A stretch of 64,000 nucleotides of DNA from positions 30,429,817-30,493,816 of the forward strand of contig LR738542.1 in NCBI GenBank assembly GCA_902685375.1. The letters run 5' to 3'. How positions within the stretch are numbered: the stretch's first letter is position 1; each line of letters starts with the position of its first letter. Both the position numbers and the translations under genes were made by a program. The notes below the pieces were generated by a model. It was not told the DNA's origin and did no database searches. It saw only the letters and a program-made list of their open reading frames with translations. Below, piece after piece: positions 19,236 to 31,783 of the stretch. This DNA comes from Neostethus bicornis (lineage: Eukaryota; Chordata; Actinopteri; Atheriniformes; Phallostethidae).

Positions 19236-20604
19236 TAGAACCAGAAAAAAAAAAGAACCCATTGTGTTCCCCGTAGTTTCTCATGGTCAAAATATTGCTT
19301 CTCAATAACTGACCACATATTGTACAGACCCACTGGCTGATAGCTTATTGACGTTCGATGATTAAAACATTGTGCGTTCCTCCGTCGTCTTGTTGAAGTG
19401 GTCACTACCTAACCTCAGCACAGAATAGACTATGGCTTCTCAATCAATTAACCACAGCTTTTCAGGGCATCGTATGTAATTGCATGCAAATTGAGTTCAA
19501 TCCTATTTGATGGAGACCCCATCAATCTGACCCATGCATATCTTCATAAACAGGATTTAAATTCCACTGCTTTTATTTGACATGTTCATTTCCTCTCTGC
19601 ATGAATCAATTAACAGCTTAACAGTCTTCTCCATGCTGTTTAGACTTCTCAAAAGGGTACATCTGAATGCATTTTTCATTTACCTGGATTGCTTTATCGA
19701 TGCTTTGTTGCATGACCGAAGAATTGTCATTAAACCAGAGTGTTAGTACTCCTGTATCGATCCCAGGCATTGTAATCTCACTTAATGTCTTAGTTAGGCA
19801 TCTTGGAAAGTGTGGATCAGCAGAAAAATAAAAGCGTTGTACTGAGAAGGTGGCCTGTTTTTACTGGTTTATGAATCCTCATAGGTGTAAAGGTTAAGAA
19901 CTGTCATCAGATTAGCCATTGATTTCAATTAGTGCTGCGTGTTACTAAACAACCTTTGTCTGGCTGCGATCACTGACTTCTATTGATCTTTCGAGCTTGT
20001 TCCATTACATTTGATTGCCACAGGCCTACTGTCAGTTCAGCTGCGTGATTACCAGTCCATCTCTATTGCTTTCTGTATGCAGTCCAACACTGACACCACA
20101 TCTACCTGGATGCTTCAGGAGGCAGCTAATAAGCTCTGGCTTTGCACACTTCCAAAAAGTTTTCAGAAATTTCAAGCCGATGATATTTTAGTACAAGTGT
20201 GAAAATGAAATGTTTGTTATTTGGGGATTAAATTAGTAAGTTTAGTCGGTTTAATGTGGTAAACTAAAAAAAAAAACCCTTGTTGACGGGCTTGATCGCA
20301 TGTAAATCAGAATACATAATGCTCTATCTTAGTAGTTGCTATCAATTGATGAAGTTATAACATGTTTGACACACTATTTTCAGGAATGAGGATGATTAAT
20401 TGTGCTTTTGTCTGAGTAATCTTGTGATGGTTTGAATGGTTTTGAAATTGAAAATGTATTTCAAATCAACCTAAAGATGGCTTCATGACTAGAATGACTC
20501 AACATAAAACATTCTAAGCAGATTAAAATGGAGGAGAACTGTGTACTGTGTTGCGGAGGAGTAGTGCACACTCTTTGAACTCAGCCGAACAATTCCTTAA
20601 CTCA
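19236..20604. other. Unassigned
   Basis: Moderately complex sequence. No exon, RNA gene or clear repeat found. Confidence 0.4.
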
Positions 20605-20860
20605 GGGGTGCCCATTACGTCGATCGCAAAGGCATTATGGGTAGATCTCATGGCATTGAAAAAAAAAAAATTTGGGACTTTTTTCTGATCAGTGTCAATC
20701 CAGTGGATTTTCTGCTGTTACTGGAGATTTTTGGAGTCTGTGACGTGAAATCACATTGTTAAGCCTGTAATCAATAAGCAGCCCACAGTGCTGCTGTGGC
20801 CCCTCCCCCTAGCAAAGCACTGTGAGTGTGTGTGTGTGTGTGTGTATGTAACAAATCGTG
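20605..20860 (+). mobile_element. hAT-like 5' terminal fragment
   Basis: Starts CAGGGGTGCCCATTACGTCG, then ATCGC and GTAGATCTCATGG. This type of start is common for vertebrate hAT elements (general knowledge). A (TG)n tract follows at 20826-20845. No second end located. Confidence 0.45.
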
Positions 20861-21214
20861 TCGTAGGGGTCGTTACAGCAGGCTGGAAACAGTCTGTTGA
20901 TAGTAATTAAGTGTGTTATTATTGTGTTGATATGATGAAAATGACCACCAAAAAAAGTTTAATACTAAAATGTGGCATGGGAGAAAAACTTCAGACATGA
21001 CTTTCTTCCCGTTGAGCCGCACAAATGTCGAGCTCGCTACTAATGCAAAACATGAATGAACTTCTTGTTTTAATATTGTGTCATTTATTTACATGGATAT
21101 GCACAGATCTTTTTATTTATACCCTGTAAAAGTTACTTTAAATGTTTGTGTATATTATTCTGTGGTTGCTGAAGCCCCATAATCTTATCATGGGGAGGAA
21201 AACTTCCTCTTTGA

Positions 21215-21615
21215 CTGAACAGGGCATGGCTGTGGGTTGTTGAATAATCAGACCAAACCATGTACTGCTGGACAATGGGGGTGTTCCTTGGGGTTTAGTT
21301 CAGTTAAGTCTTTGTTCAGTAATCTGTCTCCCCCTGTGTATCTTAATTAGTTTGTCCAGCCCCATATATAAGTTCTCATTTTTTGTGTCATTACTGGAGG
21401 GCTGTTTTCGCTCTAGTTGAGTATTATTTCTTTGATCCACACCTTTTTTTTTTTTTGGTACTGTTCTCTTTAGTTGACTTCTCTTAGAAAACCAGCTGTT
21501 TTTTTTGGTTTTTTTACACCCTTTGGGGTAAGAAAAGATCCTATTGTTAAGATTGACTTTTTGCATCCTCTGGCTCACTACTTGGTCCCGCACAAATAAC
21601 GTTATAAGCTGTGAC
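21215..21615 (+). mobile_element. LTR-like remnant
   Basis: Contains CCCATATATAAG as a TATA region and a T-rich middle, ending near TGGCTCACTACTTGGTCCCGC. The end resembles that of the stretch at 28590-28945 (CTCTGTTCACTGCGTGGTC). Ends not fixed. Confidence 0.35.
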
Positions 21616-21639
21616 ATTAGTTTATGAACCTTTTTTGTG

Positions 21640-21840
21640 TCCTTTTAGGGTCGTTCATCCCTTTAGCCATCAGGCAATTTAATAGATCAGATGTTTCTGG
21701 AAGGAACTGAGTCCTATTGTATTATGTATGGCTGTTGTTATTATTTATTAACATGTACAGTACTTGATTTCTGTTGCTGCTGGACACCAGAATTTCTCCT
21801 GCGGGAGATTAATAAAGTTCTATCTATTTCTATCTAATAT
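21640..21840 (+). mobile_element. LINE 3' end, family D (Rex1/L2-like)
   Basis: CATCAGGCAATTTAATAG...GGAAGGAACTGAG and CTGCTGGACACCAGAATTTCTC...GATTAATAAAG match the 3' end at 26.9-27.2 kb. The tail is built of CTAT units. Confidence 0.6.
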
Positions 21841-22000
21841 TAAAATTTGTTTTTGTCCATTCTACAAATTCAAAATGCATACAGGTATAAAATTAGTAAA
21901 AAAAAAAATGTGTTTTTAAATGTCTCTGCATGTCGGTGAACAAAACCATAAACAGGTAATAAATCTTCACCAGAGTTATATAAGAAAAAAAAGCTTTTTC

Positions 22001-22382
22001 TGTTGTGTGGGAGAGGGAATGAGGAGGATCCAAATGCAGGTTTAACAGTTTATTAAGTGTTGAACAAAGGAATCCACAGCAGAGAGATAACGGCTTCAGG
22101 CAGTGCTGGATGGCCAAGAGGAAGGGCTGAAGGTTCCTGTGAGGAGAATAAGAAAATTAGTCTGATACCAAAATTTGACTCAGCTTAGAGGTTGCCAGTT
22201 TACCACTAGAATCGTTGAAGACCTGACAGAGACTGTGGGTGACACCAGGTCTTTTATAGCCACCGGTAAGTCTGTGCAGCTGGGAGCAATCAGCCAATCC
22301 TCCCGTTAGAAGCCATCCAGCACCTGTGAGTTTTGGGGGAGAAAAAAAACAAACAAGCAGGCCTAAAAGGCCTCACACCACA
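22001..22382 (-). mobile_element. Solo LTR of the 3.3 kb gypsy element, inverted
   Basis: 382 bp. The reverse complement begins TGTGGTGTGAGG and ends CACACAACA. It is nearly identical to 3310-3692, including the TATA box and GTCAGGTCTTC. Plus-strand flanks are TTTTC (21996-22000) and CAGGA (22383-22387). They do not match each other, but are the reverse complements of the two flanks of the 3.3-7.1 kb element. Confidence 0.92.
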
Positions 22383-22470
22383 CAGGAAGTGTTTAAGTGC
22401 ACATGCTCTGTTCAGGCTTGGTGACTCCCCTCAAACAGTGAGTTCTATTTTTACGTGTTTGCACCAAAAT
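22383..22470 (-). repeat. Dispersed sequence R1, left half (inverted)
   Basis: The reverse complement (ACCAAG...CATGTGCACTT..AAACACTTCCTG) aligns with ~52690-52739, just upstream of the place where R1's right half begins at 53.09 kb. Confidence 0.45.
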
Positions 22471-23870
22471 GAGAATATAAAAGCAAATGGACTAGTTTTG
22501 CAAAGTTGATCCGCTTTACACTGTTTTTTGCCACCACAAAAAAAATTTGACGCCGTTTCGGGATAAGTCAAGATAAGTTTAAATGCTATGAGATGAGTAC
22601 TTTTACCCAACAAAGGACCAATGCCCCTTTTTTAAAATGAATTTCTTGACTGATAAAGTTATTTTGTGTTCTGGATGGCGTTTATTCGCTTCATGAGGTT
22701 TTGTCTGCCTGATGACCAAAAACAGACTTTTCATATTAAATACATAAGCAAATTTTTAAAGGTTGGATTGAGTAGGAGGTCTTTAGCCTCCCACAGGTTT
22801 TCAGCAAAAATAAGCAAAGTCAAAACTTATGTTTCCCTTTTGTGTGAGAGACAGCTGTAAATGATTTGAACGCATTCACTCGCAGGAACACGCTTTGCCT
22901 TGAGCTCCATTTTGGGAAATGTGGTTAATCAAACTCACGACTGACACCAGGCTTCCCGTGGCAGCTCTCCTCGGGGGTGACACAGGAATCATCTATTTCC
23001 CATCTGCGTGATGTAATCTCGTACATTTTAACTGTCTTCCTCACACAGTCAGAAAGTCCCGGGGTGTTGGTTTCTGCCGAGGCTTCCTATCCTTCTGTCC
23101 GTTCATCTCTAACCTATTTTCCCAGCGCGGAAGGTAATTACCTCGCCATGAATTCACTCACAACTAGATCAGATATGATAAAAATAGCTGACATGGAGTT
23201 TGACATAATAGCTCCATTGTCTCGTGGAGAAAGGGGGTTCTAATGAATTCAGATGAGGCCTACCTTGATAATTATCTTCGTGTCATTCAGACGGGGGCTG
23301 GATGAGATATTTTGTTTGTAGAAGTTTGCCACTGAATAACCTTGGTGAGAAGTTTATGATGACTTTGTGAAGGATGAACATGCTGCTCGGTGTGATCTCC
23401 TTGAATGAAAACAATCACTCGTCCATCTTTGCACGGTACATAAGAGCAGCTGATTGTTCGATTAAATTCACAATTTGGACCTTTTAGACTTTATAAGCGA
23501 AAGGACACATTCAAGTATGATGAGTAAAAGCCTCCTAATCCTCTGAAGCTGTTCATGAAAGTGGGAAGCGATGGAAAGGAAACACCTTTTAATGATTGTT
23601 TACCAAAACTGCTTCGGAGTGGACGCATTAACAACCCCCCAGAGTGGTTTAAGTGGACAGCGATGCTGAATGTGATCAAAGTTGAAGACTTTATCTCTGT
23701 GTTTTATGGTGTTCTTCTTCAGCCAAGGTCAGACTGGTTATGAATGACTCCCAAAGGTATGTTTGGCAACATTAAATGCATTATAATTCTTGACATTGCT
23801 GACCCGTAGAAGCTAAAGACACTTAGGAAACGAGCATCATGGGCTTTGTGTTGTTCAAATGGACAGAATA
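22471..23870. other. Unassigned; conserved-looking stretch
   Basis: No repeat or exon recognised. Positions 22980-23280 have balanced composition without simple repeats and with homeodomain-like AATTA and TAAT words; possibly a conserved noncoding element, which cannot be tested here. Confidence 0.35.
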
Positions 23871-24640
23871 TTCAATTCAATTTTAATTCAATTTTATTTA
23901 TATAGCCCAAAATCACAGAATGTCCGTCTCAATGGGCTTCACAAGAAAAAGAGGAATGTATTAACACAAATATACAGCAAAAAAAAATAACTAACAAGTG
24001 ATAACTAAACAAGAATAGCACATTTATGCACTTAGACTCTCCTTCTCGGTGAGGAAAAACTCCTAAAAAACCCATCAGTGGGGAAAAAATAAGAAACCTC
24101 GTGGGGATCCACATGAAAGAGAGATCCCTCCCCGGGACGAGCAACCAATGTGTCAAAGATTATTGTTTAAATATTAGCTTATTCTACTCTACAGTTAAAT
24201 ATCTAAAGAAGTCAATAGATGTTCTTCATCCTGATGGAAACACGGGGGACTCCTCAGCCCAGCGATGCCCTGGACGGGGATGAGTAGATGGATTTCATCC
24301 TGATGGAGCGGGGATGATGAAGCGTGCAGGTCTCCTCGGTGTGGCCATGCCCAGGACAGGAACGCAGAGTCCTGAATGGGGCTCTCTTCCAGAGAGGAGG
24401 GAGAGAGGTGGACAACATGTGAATTGTATTGTACCAACTAGCAGTGTAATTCTAAATAAACAGACAATAGAGAACAATGAATGAGATAGAAAGCCAGGGG
24501 ATTGGGAGGGGGAAGGGGATACAGACCCTGGTTAGAGTAGGGGGTAAAGGGAAAGAGGGATACAGACCCTGGTTAGGGTAGGGGCAAATGAATAGGCAAA
24601 TGAAGCCACTGTGGGATGAGGTGTTAACAATAAAGGAATA
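23871..24640 (-). mobile_element. Retroposon family C, copy 3 (longest continuous)
   Basis: Minus orientation: the tail is at the left (TTCAATTCAATTTTA, ATAGCCCAAAATCACAG). The body has CATCAGTGGGG, GGGGATCCACATGAAAG and CATCCTGATGG. At the far end (~24515-24590) GATACAGACCCTGGTTAG occurs twice in tandem. Confidence 0.78.
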
Positions 24641-25217
24641 CACAGTTTATCCACTATTCACTGAAACTGGGAATCTTATCGTAGAAGCTACAGAGATTTG
24701 CTATCTCAGCCTTTTCTGATCCTCCAGTGAATGACTTACAACACAATCCCCCGAGAATTTCATTCACAGAACAAACCTGTAATTATCTGCTTGTGTTGTA
24801 CCCACAAAGAGGAAAATGTTTGAGTGGCTCACTTGGCAGAGCTATAATTACAGCTGAGAAAAGACTGTGTTACACTACTTAGAATAAACACAATCTACTC
24901 CATCTACACAATGAATCAGGCTAAATCAAGGTATTTGAATAGAACATTATGTTATGTTCCTCCCGTCTTTTTGGAAATAAATTGTTCCGACATTTTTATG
25001 CAAAGAGAGGAAAATGAAAATATCAAAAGAAAATTCTTGAAACTTTTTGAAAGACTTTTACAGACTTGTGTTTGAAATTAGATTGACATTTCAGATAAAG
25101 CTTTTGGAAATACATTTTGGGCCCTCTCAAGTGCAAGATTGAAGATTTCCTCTAGGGAACCTTGGTTTTTTTTCTGTCTCAGACTTTCATAGCATTCCCA
25201 TCTAATTGAGGAATGGG
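24641..25217. other. Unassigned
   Basis: AT-rich; nothing recognised. Confidence 0.4.
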
Positions 25218-25709
25218 CAAGGGTGGGCAAACTTTTTGATTCGTGGGCCACATTGAGTTCTAACATTTGATCAGGGGGCCGGAACAGGAGCAGCTGGGTG
25301 GCATGCTTTGGTAACCGCTAGATTAGACCGATAGAATGGTGCACTAGATTTTAAACAACTGTGCTAAATGTTACATCAAGATTGCTAAATTTAAAATCTA
25401 GCAGTGCTCGGTCTAAATCGAGTGCGATAACACTTAAAAACGTGCATTTAGTGGCACTAGGTTTGAAATCTAAGTGCTTAATGTAACATTTGGCTTATTT
25501 TTAACATCTAACAAGTTTGTTTACGTGCGTGTATTGGCCCGGAGGCTTTCCATATTATAAAGTGCACCATCTATTGAGGAAACATCAGAATTGCAAGAAA
25601 ATAAAACATTAACAAGGTTTATTTATTTAATTTTTTCAAGTTTGGCGGGCCAGAATAAAACGTTTTACTAGCCGCATGTGACCCAAAGGCTGTAGTTTGC
25701 CCACGCCTG
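25218..25709. mobile_element. hAT-like non-autonomous element
   Basis: 492 bp. The ends are imperfect inverted repeats: CAAGGGTGGGCAAACTTTTTG at the left and GTTTGCCCACGCCTG at the right. The interior has GTGGGCCACATTG and GGCGGGCCAGAAT, common in fish hAT-type repeats. No matching 8 bp TSD, so the copy is old. A fragment lies at ~40120-40217. Confidence 0.6.
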
Positions 25710-26090
25710 CATTAGGGGTTATTAAGTCCTCTTAATCTCTCTTCTCCTCCCGTGATTCAGCACAACAACATTCATCAATACATTTCTTTTCCATCCTCCT
25801 CCAGTGAGCCATGTATCCAAGGGTACACATGGCTCATCTCTGCTTCCAGCATACATTTCAAAACACACACTTACCTCGCCATGCAGCGCCATTTCACATA
25901 TCAGTCCAATCGTCCAAACAGGGCTTTGGAGTTTTCCTCCAGTCATATAAGAGGTGTGCTCATCACAGGAAACTGACCTCGTGTGTATGTGTACCTATTG
26001 CGGCTTGGGAAAATAAAACTCACAAATCGGCTGGCCAAATGTCCTTTTTATTACGTTTTATATTCAATTTCAGACTAGATGGGCCTTAGG
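25710..26090. other. Unassigned
   Basis: Open frames here (25752-26089) lack any recognisable domain. Confidence 0.35.
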
Positions 26091-26293
26091 CAGTGGTATC
26101 AAGATCCAGTCCTCGAGGGCTGGTGTTCTCACGGTTTCCGTTCTGTTCCTGGTTCAATACAACTGATGCACAAAAAAAGAAATCAACAATAAAATCGGGT
26201 ACATTGTTGAAGTAACCTGGATCAGGTGTGTGAATGCAAGAACACTTGGTAAACCTTGAGGACACTGGTCCCCTAGGGAGTTTGACACCCCTG
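26091..26293. mobile_element. Short hAT-like MITE
   Basis: 203 bp. CAGTGGTATCAAGATCCAGTC at the left faces GGTCCCCTAGGGAGTTTGACACCCCTG at the right, as an eroded inverted repeat. Flanks GCCTTAGG and GCTTATGG agree only partly as an 8 bp TSD. Related ends occur at ~31603-31636 and ~42187-42280. Confidence 0.55.
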
Positions 26294-26865
26294 GCTTATG
26301 GAGACCAGTAGTGAAGAAACTTTCTTTGTCTGATGTTACCTAATCTTCTAGTAGAAATCCAGCAGTTAAACAATCACTTCCTGAGAGCCAAACTTTGTGA
26401 TCTAGTACTTTCAAAATGGAACATTTTATTTGTGGTGATTTTGTCTTGAGAAGTATTTTTACTACCTCGTGTTTTGGTCACCGGGAAAACCACATCCAAC
26501 CACCTCACAATGCATTTCTTTGCATGTCTCTATGTGTAGTTATCTTTTTTTCTAGATGAACACACAACTCTTACCTGGATGAGTCATCTTTTAATAATTA
26601 ATCAAACTTAATGTTAATCTGTGAGTCAGCAGTTTTTTTTCTGTCTTCCTGTTTTTGTGCAGCAAATAACCTCAAACAGATTCATTTTGTTTAGGTTACT
26701 AAGAGGTGATTATTGCTGAAAGTTGGTGTACAAATATATTATATATATTATACTATATATAAAATGTCCACATGGAGTGATACTTTTATTCCTTGTAGCA
26801 AATTCAAACTTGATTCATCCTACTATTTTAGTTATGTTGAATGAAGGGTCCTTTGTAACTCTGTA
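26294..26865. other. Unassigned
   Basis: AT-rich, with a TATA-repeat at ~26730-26760. No gene seen. Confidence 0.4.
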
Positions 26866-27222
26866 GAAGCTGTTCTGGAGGGTAGGATGAGGGCTGTAAT
26901 GCAGGGCATCCTGAAAAATCCCCGTCACCCTCCGCATGATTTGGTCAAAACCCAGAAAAGTACCAGAAGTAACAGGTTCCTCTCACTGCGCTGCAGAACT
27001 GGGCGGTTTAAAAGGTCTTTTGTATTTTCTGCCCTCAGGCAATTTAACCAAACAGAGCCTGGAAGGAACTGAGTTCTAATGAGTATCTTATCACTAGTGA
27101 TTGTAACTTTTATTATTGTATGTTGTTTTACTTATTTGTTATATGAATTGTGTGATTTGTTGCTGCTGGACTCCAGAATTTCTCCTGTAGGAAGTTGATA
27201 AAGTTTTTTATTCATCTATTTA
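26866..27222 (+). mobile_element. LINE ORF2 C terminus and 3' UTR, family D (Rex1/L2-like)
   Basis: The frame at 26887-27072 (ILKNPRHPPHDLV, SLRCRTGRFKRSFVFSALR) matches the pattern of the extreme C terminus of Rex1/L2-type LINE polymerases. The 3' UTR ends CTGCTGGACTCCAGAATTTC...TTGATAAAG. The 5' part is absent. Confidence 0.65.
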
Positions 27223-27795
27223 AGAGCTAACATTTTTATTTGAAACAGTTTCTATTGATGCTTCTTCAGTTAGAAATCGGTTTTATCCTCTAATATAAAT
27301 GACTAAAAACAACAGATTTACAAACTCTGACCCCTAGAGGAAAATATTCAGAATTTTTAGTCTTTATCTACAATCTTTCGGTAGCCACGTTCAAGGTTAT
27401 TTAAGTTATCCCATATTGTTTATGATTCCTTTGAAGCAATTTAAGGGTTCAAACAGAGTTTTTGTCAGAGAGATTCTTTTCATGGTTATGTGTAAAGTCT
27501 GACGTCTGGTCTGTTTGATCGTCGCTTCAACCTGAGATGAATCAATACCATATAAAATTCTGGTGATGTTCAGAGCAGAATCTCAATTATTGTCATGTAT
27601 TTTGACTGTTTTCTCCCATTCAACAAGTTTGAGAATCAGATGAAAATCTGTGAACATTTATGTGATGGCTACAGCAACACAACGACTTAGTTTGTAAAAT
27701 AATTTATTCACTTTAGAAATATAATTTAAATCTTTTGTTCAAAGATCTAAAAGATGATCTTAAGATCTTTGGGTTTAATACACAATATAGGTTTC
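27223..27795. other. Unassigned AT-rich sequence
   Basis: Nothing recognised. Confidence 0.4.
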
Positions 27796-28506
27796 TGTTC
27801 TGTCATCTTCCGCTTGTTCCGGGGTCGGGTCGCGGGGGCAACAGCCTCAGACGGGAAGCCCAGGCCTCTCTCAGCCCAGCTGCATCCTCTAGCTCACCTG
27901 GAAGGATCCCGAGTCGTTCCCCAACCAGCTGTGACACATAGTCTCTCCAGCGGGTCCGGGATCTGCCTCTTGATTTCCTCCCGGTGGGACATGCCCAAAA
28001 CACCTCACCAGCGAGGTGCTCGAGGCTTCCTGATCAGATGCCCAAACCACCCCATCCGGCTTGTCTTGACCTGGAGGAGGAGCGGCTCGACACTGAGCTC
28101 CTCCCGGATGGCAGAGCTCCTCACCCGATGTCTGAGTGAGAGCCCAGCCACCCTGCGGAGGAAGCTCATTTCGGCCGCTTGTACCCACAATCTCATTCTT
28201 TCGGTCATCACCCACAGCTGGTGACCATAGGTGAGGGTAGGAACGCAAATCGACTTGTAAATCGAGGTCTATTCTTTTCGGCTCAGCTCTTTCGTTACCA
28301 CGACGGACCGATGCAGCCTCCTAGTTATTACCGACGCCATACCGATCCACCTGTTGATCTCCCGCTCCATCCTTCCCCCTCTTGTCAACAAGACCCCAAG
28401 ATACTTAAACTCCTTCGATTGGGGCAGGACCCTGTCCCTGACTCGCAGGGGACATTCCACCCTTCTCAGGGTGAGGATCATGGTCTCGGATAGGTTTAGA
28501 TTAGTG
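27796..28506 (-). mobile_element. LINE 3' region, family A, copy 4
   Basis: Minus strand: KEFKYLGVLLTRGGRM, AEMSFLRRVAGLSLRHRVRSS, RGRSRTRWRDYVSQL. The 3' end is at ~27796 (CCCGGAACAAGCGGAAGATGAC). Several frameshifts. 5'-truncated beyond GAGACCATGATCCTCACC. Confidence 0.85.
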
Positions 28507-28589
28507 CACATTTTTTTGTTTATATGGTTGATTCAGACTAATTCAATTTTTTTGAGTCTTGCAGGTGCTTCAGTTCCTGGGTTTAAGGA

Positions 28590-28945
28590 TCACCTGCTGT
28601 CCATGGGATGGAGTTACCTAAACAGGAATGTGCCATCCGCCTCTTTTAGGGGGTAATTGGTTTTGTTAGTTTAGAGTTAGTGACGCTGTTTTGTTTAAAC
28701 CCCCACTTTTTTGTGTCGGCAGTGGTTTGGGGCACCCTTATTTAAGTTGTAGTTTTCAGTCAGGGAGGTCTGTTTGTTTGAGTTAATTCTCTTTAATTAA
28801 ACCTTATATTGAGTTTATTATTTTGACCGCTTGTAATTGTTAAACATATCTTGATCTTTTGACATTTTTGGGTTAAATAAAAAGAACCCTTTTTTTTACT
28901 TAAAACCCCGGGCCTCTCTGTTCACTGCGTGGTCGATCACACTTT
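28590..28945 (+). mobile_element. LTR-like remnant
   Basis: CTTATTTAAGTTGTAG (TATA-like), TTAAATAAAAAG (polyA-like), then GGCCTCTCTGTTCACTGCGTGGTC. Similar in layout to 21215-21615. Exact ends and a TSD were not found. Confidence 0.35.
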
Positions 28946-30051
28946 GAGAAATTTTGAAGTTCCACAATACACGAAAAAGTGATGAACAAGTGCACATAAT
29001 TCAGTTTTGACACAATCATTTGACGCCTGACATAAAGTTTTATTGTGCTCATAAAACGTTGATGTGTTTTCGGATCCACTTTAGACAGAAATATAATCCC
29101 TATAAAAGAAACCCTCAAACATCGTACAATGCCAACTCTGAAGAGTAACACTTTACCAAAGAAATATTAGTATGAGAATTTATCTAAATCTACAGAAAAT
29201 CTGCAGTTTATCTGTTTACTGTTAGAAGTTTTCTTAAATAACTACAATCTATTTTTTCAGGATTGTTATACTGTATTGTTTCCAATACTCGCCCATGCAT
29301 GGTTGTACTGATGGTGTGCTTGTCTATAAAAAAGCTATTTGCAAAAAAAAAAAGAAAAAAGGGCAAAAAATTCGGTTCAGTACAGTAACGGTACCAGCAC
29401 AACCTGCACATGAGCGGTAGCGCTACTTAAAAGGATAAGGACATACAGTAACAGACTTGAGCTAAAGTTGGATATGGAAGACTTATTTTTGTCAAATGAT
29501 GCTTTGCCATATTCAAGTTTCAGAAAAAAACAGGGGTGTGCTTCTATTAGAAAGTGAGCTTCCATTGGGAATAATAAGGTCCATTTTGTTTCCCAAATAC
29601 CAACTGGTATGTTGTTCCAACAGTCACCTTTTAGATCTCAGGAAAACCCTTTTCTCAAGTAAAAACTGTTTCCGCATTTTCCAATACGCAGCAAAAAAGG
29701 AAATAGGCAGCACCTAAACAAGCTGTGGTTCTAAAAACAGGACTTTTTTTTGATTAACTGAAATGTAAACTTTGCTAAAACTTTTCAACTTATTAACATA
29801 TAGAAAACAAACCAGTCAGCAAAAATAGTCTAAATTCATGTGAAACCACAAATCTTCCTCCGACCTGGTGAATGCATTTCCTACATCTGGACCTTAGCTG
29901 AACCTATCTGTGCAATTGTCCAAAATCTAAACTCATCTTATCCTCTAACTCACCTCCATTTCCATCTGGGCGAAGCCCATCTGCTGCCACATCCTACAAA
30001 CATGATTTAAAAGATCTCATTTGGAATAATTAGTAAACATTTAAATAGAAC
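28946..30051. other. Unassigned
   Basis: AT-rich; no repeat or exon recognised. Confidence 0.4.
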
Positions 30052-30064
30052 TGGTGTTTATGCT

Positions 30065-30492
30065 ATGGTCCTATGCACCTATGGTCACCAGCTGTGGGTG
30101 GTGACCGAAGAATAAGATCGCGGATACAATCGTCCAAAGTCAGCTTCCTTCACAGGATGGCTGGGCTCTCACTCAGAGATAGAGTGAGGAGCTCTGCCAT
30201 CTGGGAGGAGCTTGGTGTCGAGCTGCTCCTCCTCCAAGTCGAGAGGCGCCAGATGGGGTGGTTAGGGTATCTGATCACGATTCCCCACGAGCACCTTGCT
30301 GGTGAGGTGTTTTGGGCACATCCCACCGGAAGAGACCAAAAGGCAAACCCCCGGCAAACCCTCGGGGAATGACTCGGGATCCTTCCGGATGAGCTGGAGG
30401 ACGCAGCCGGGGTGAGAGAAGCCTGGACTTCCCGTCTGAGGCTGTTGCCCCCGCGACCCAGCCCTGGATGAGCGGAAGGCGATGGAATGGAA
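30065..30492 (+). mobile_element. LINE 3' end, family A, copy 5, with TSD
   Basis: 5'-truncated copy encoding VSFLHRMAGLSLRDRVRSS and GEVFWAHPTGR, with a frameshifted end. Flanked by TGGTGTTTATGCT at 30052-30064 and 30493-30505 (13 bp, perfect), typical of target-primed reverse transcription. Confidence 0.88.
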
Positions 30493-30505
30493 TGGTGTTT
30501 ATGCT

Positions 30506-31768
30506 TGTGATTCAAATGTCTGCAGAAGTCATTGCATAAGCAAGTTAGATACATTAAAAATGATGTAGATTTTTTATATTATTTCTTTGTCTTGTTAGAA
30601 TATATATGCAAATTCACTTTAATTAGCTTAAGAATGTTCTAAATAGGTCAAATACTCTTACACTTTCAATCCTAATCTTATTCTAATATCACGCGACATG
30701 GGAAATCCACCCTCCTCTTTTCTCATTAGTGGAGAAAACAAGGATGACAGAGCAGATAATTGAAGGACAAACTGCAACTAGCTCTTTAGGTTGCACTCCA
30801 TAGATACAAATCTATCCAGCACCTGATTCCACAAAAACATCTTTCCTGTGACCTCCCTCACTCCGAAGGGCTCCATTTCTGTAAAGAGGAAGCAAAAAAA
30901 AAGCATAGACAGCCTGAGGCCATGGATGCTGTTATGTCTTTTTCAGGTGAGGACGGGTCCCGGATTTCAAGGCCTTGGGACATGGGAAAGTTGTAATGTG
31001 ACATTTCAAGCCTGCGGGGTCATTTTCTGTCCAGCATGATTAATCTAGCATGTCACGTTGGGCTTGTTAACGCTCCTGTTCAAAGTAAAACAAATGAGCC
31101 GGGCCACACATTGTCCGATCCCGCTCTGTCAACACGCATCCCTCAGAGATGGAATGGATAAAAAGAGGCTGGAAATATGAATAATTTATTACAGTGGATT
31201 AATTTCATGGTCCACGAGCTTCCTGGACAGAAGCACAGATGATGTAGTTTGCACTCGGAACAAGAATTTTGACTTACGCTCAGGGTTATGGGGGGAGTGT
31301 GTGGTACCAACATTATGTTCATGTTTATTTAATGACTTCTAAATAAGGACCCCGGCTGTGGTTCCTTATCAAATCCTGATTACTAATCGGTGTCATCAGC
31401 ATACATTTCATATCAGCATGCATCTCCTAACAGCATGCACACTTGGAAGTGATTAGCTTTTTTTAAATGAAATATTTATTTAACTTGTGGGAAATACTTG
31501 AGAGTAGAGATTAGATTTAATTTGAAGTGGCAGCGAACACAATGACGTGTCCAGAAAAACAAAACAGATAGTAAATGAACTTTTACTAAAAAAAAAAAAA
31601 AAGACACCCCTGGTTTGATACAAGTTTGACACCCCTGATCCAGTGTACCAATGGTACCTCCATTAAAATGCGACTACGCAAAGAATGAGGGCAAAGGCAA
31701 TAAGCAGAGACCGAGTGTACACACACATACACTTCACAAAAAAACCTTGCAGTGCATGTAAAAATTGT
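30506..31768. other. Unassigned; conserved-looking stretch
   Basis: Positions ~31020-31450 are compositionally balanced, with TAAT-type words and CAGCATGCA repeats. No exon. At 31603-31636 there are two ACACCCCTG words, remnants of a hAT-like end. Confidence 0.35.
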
Positions 31769-31783
31769 TTGCATCACTGAAAG

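Noticed and set aside
22977..23243. An 88-codon host exon
   Set aside because: No recognisable domain, and codon use and flanks do not suggest splicing.
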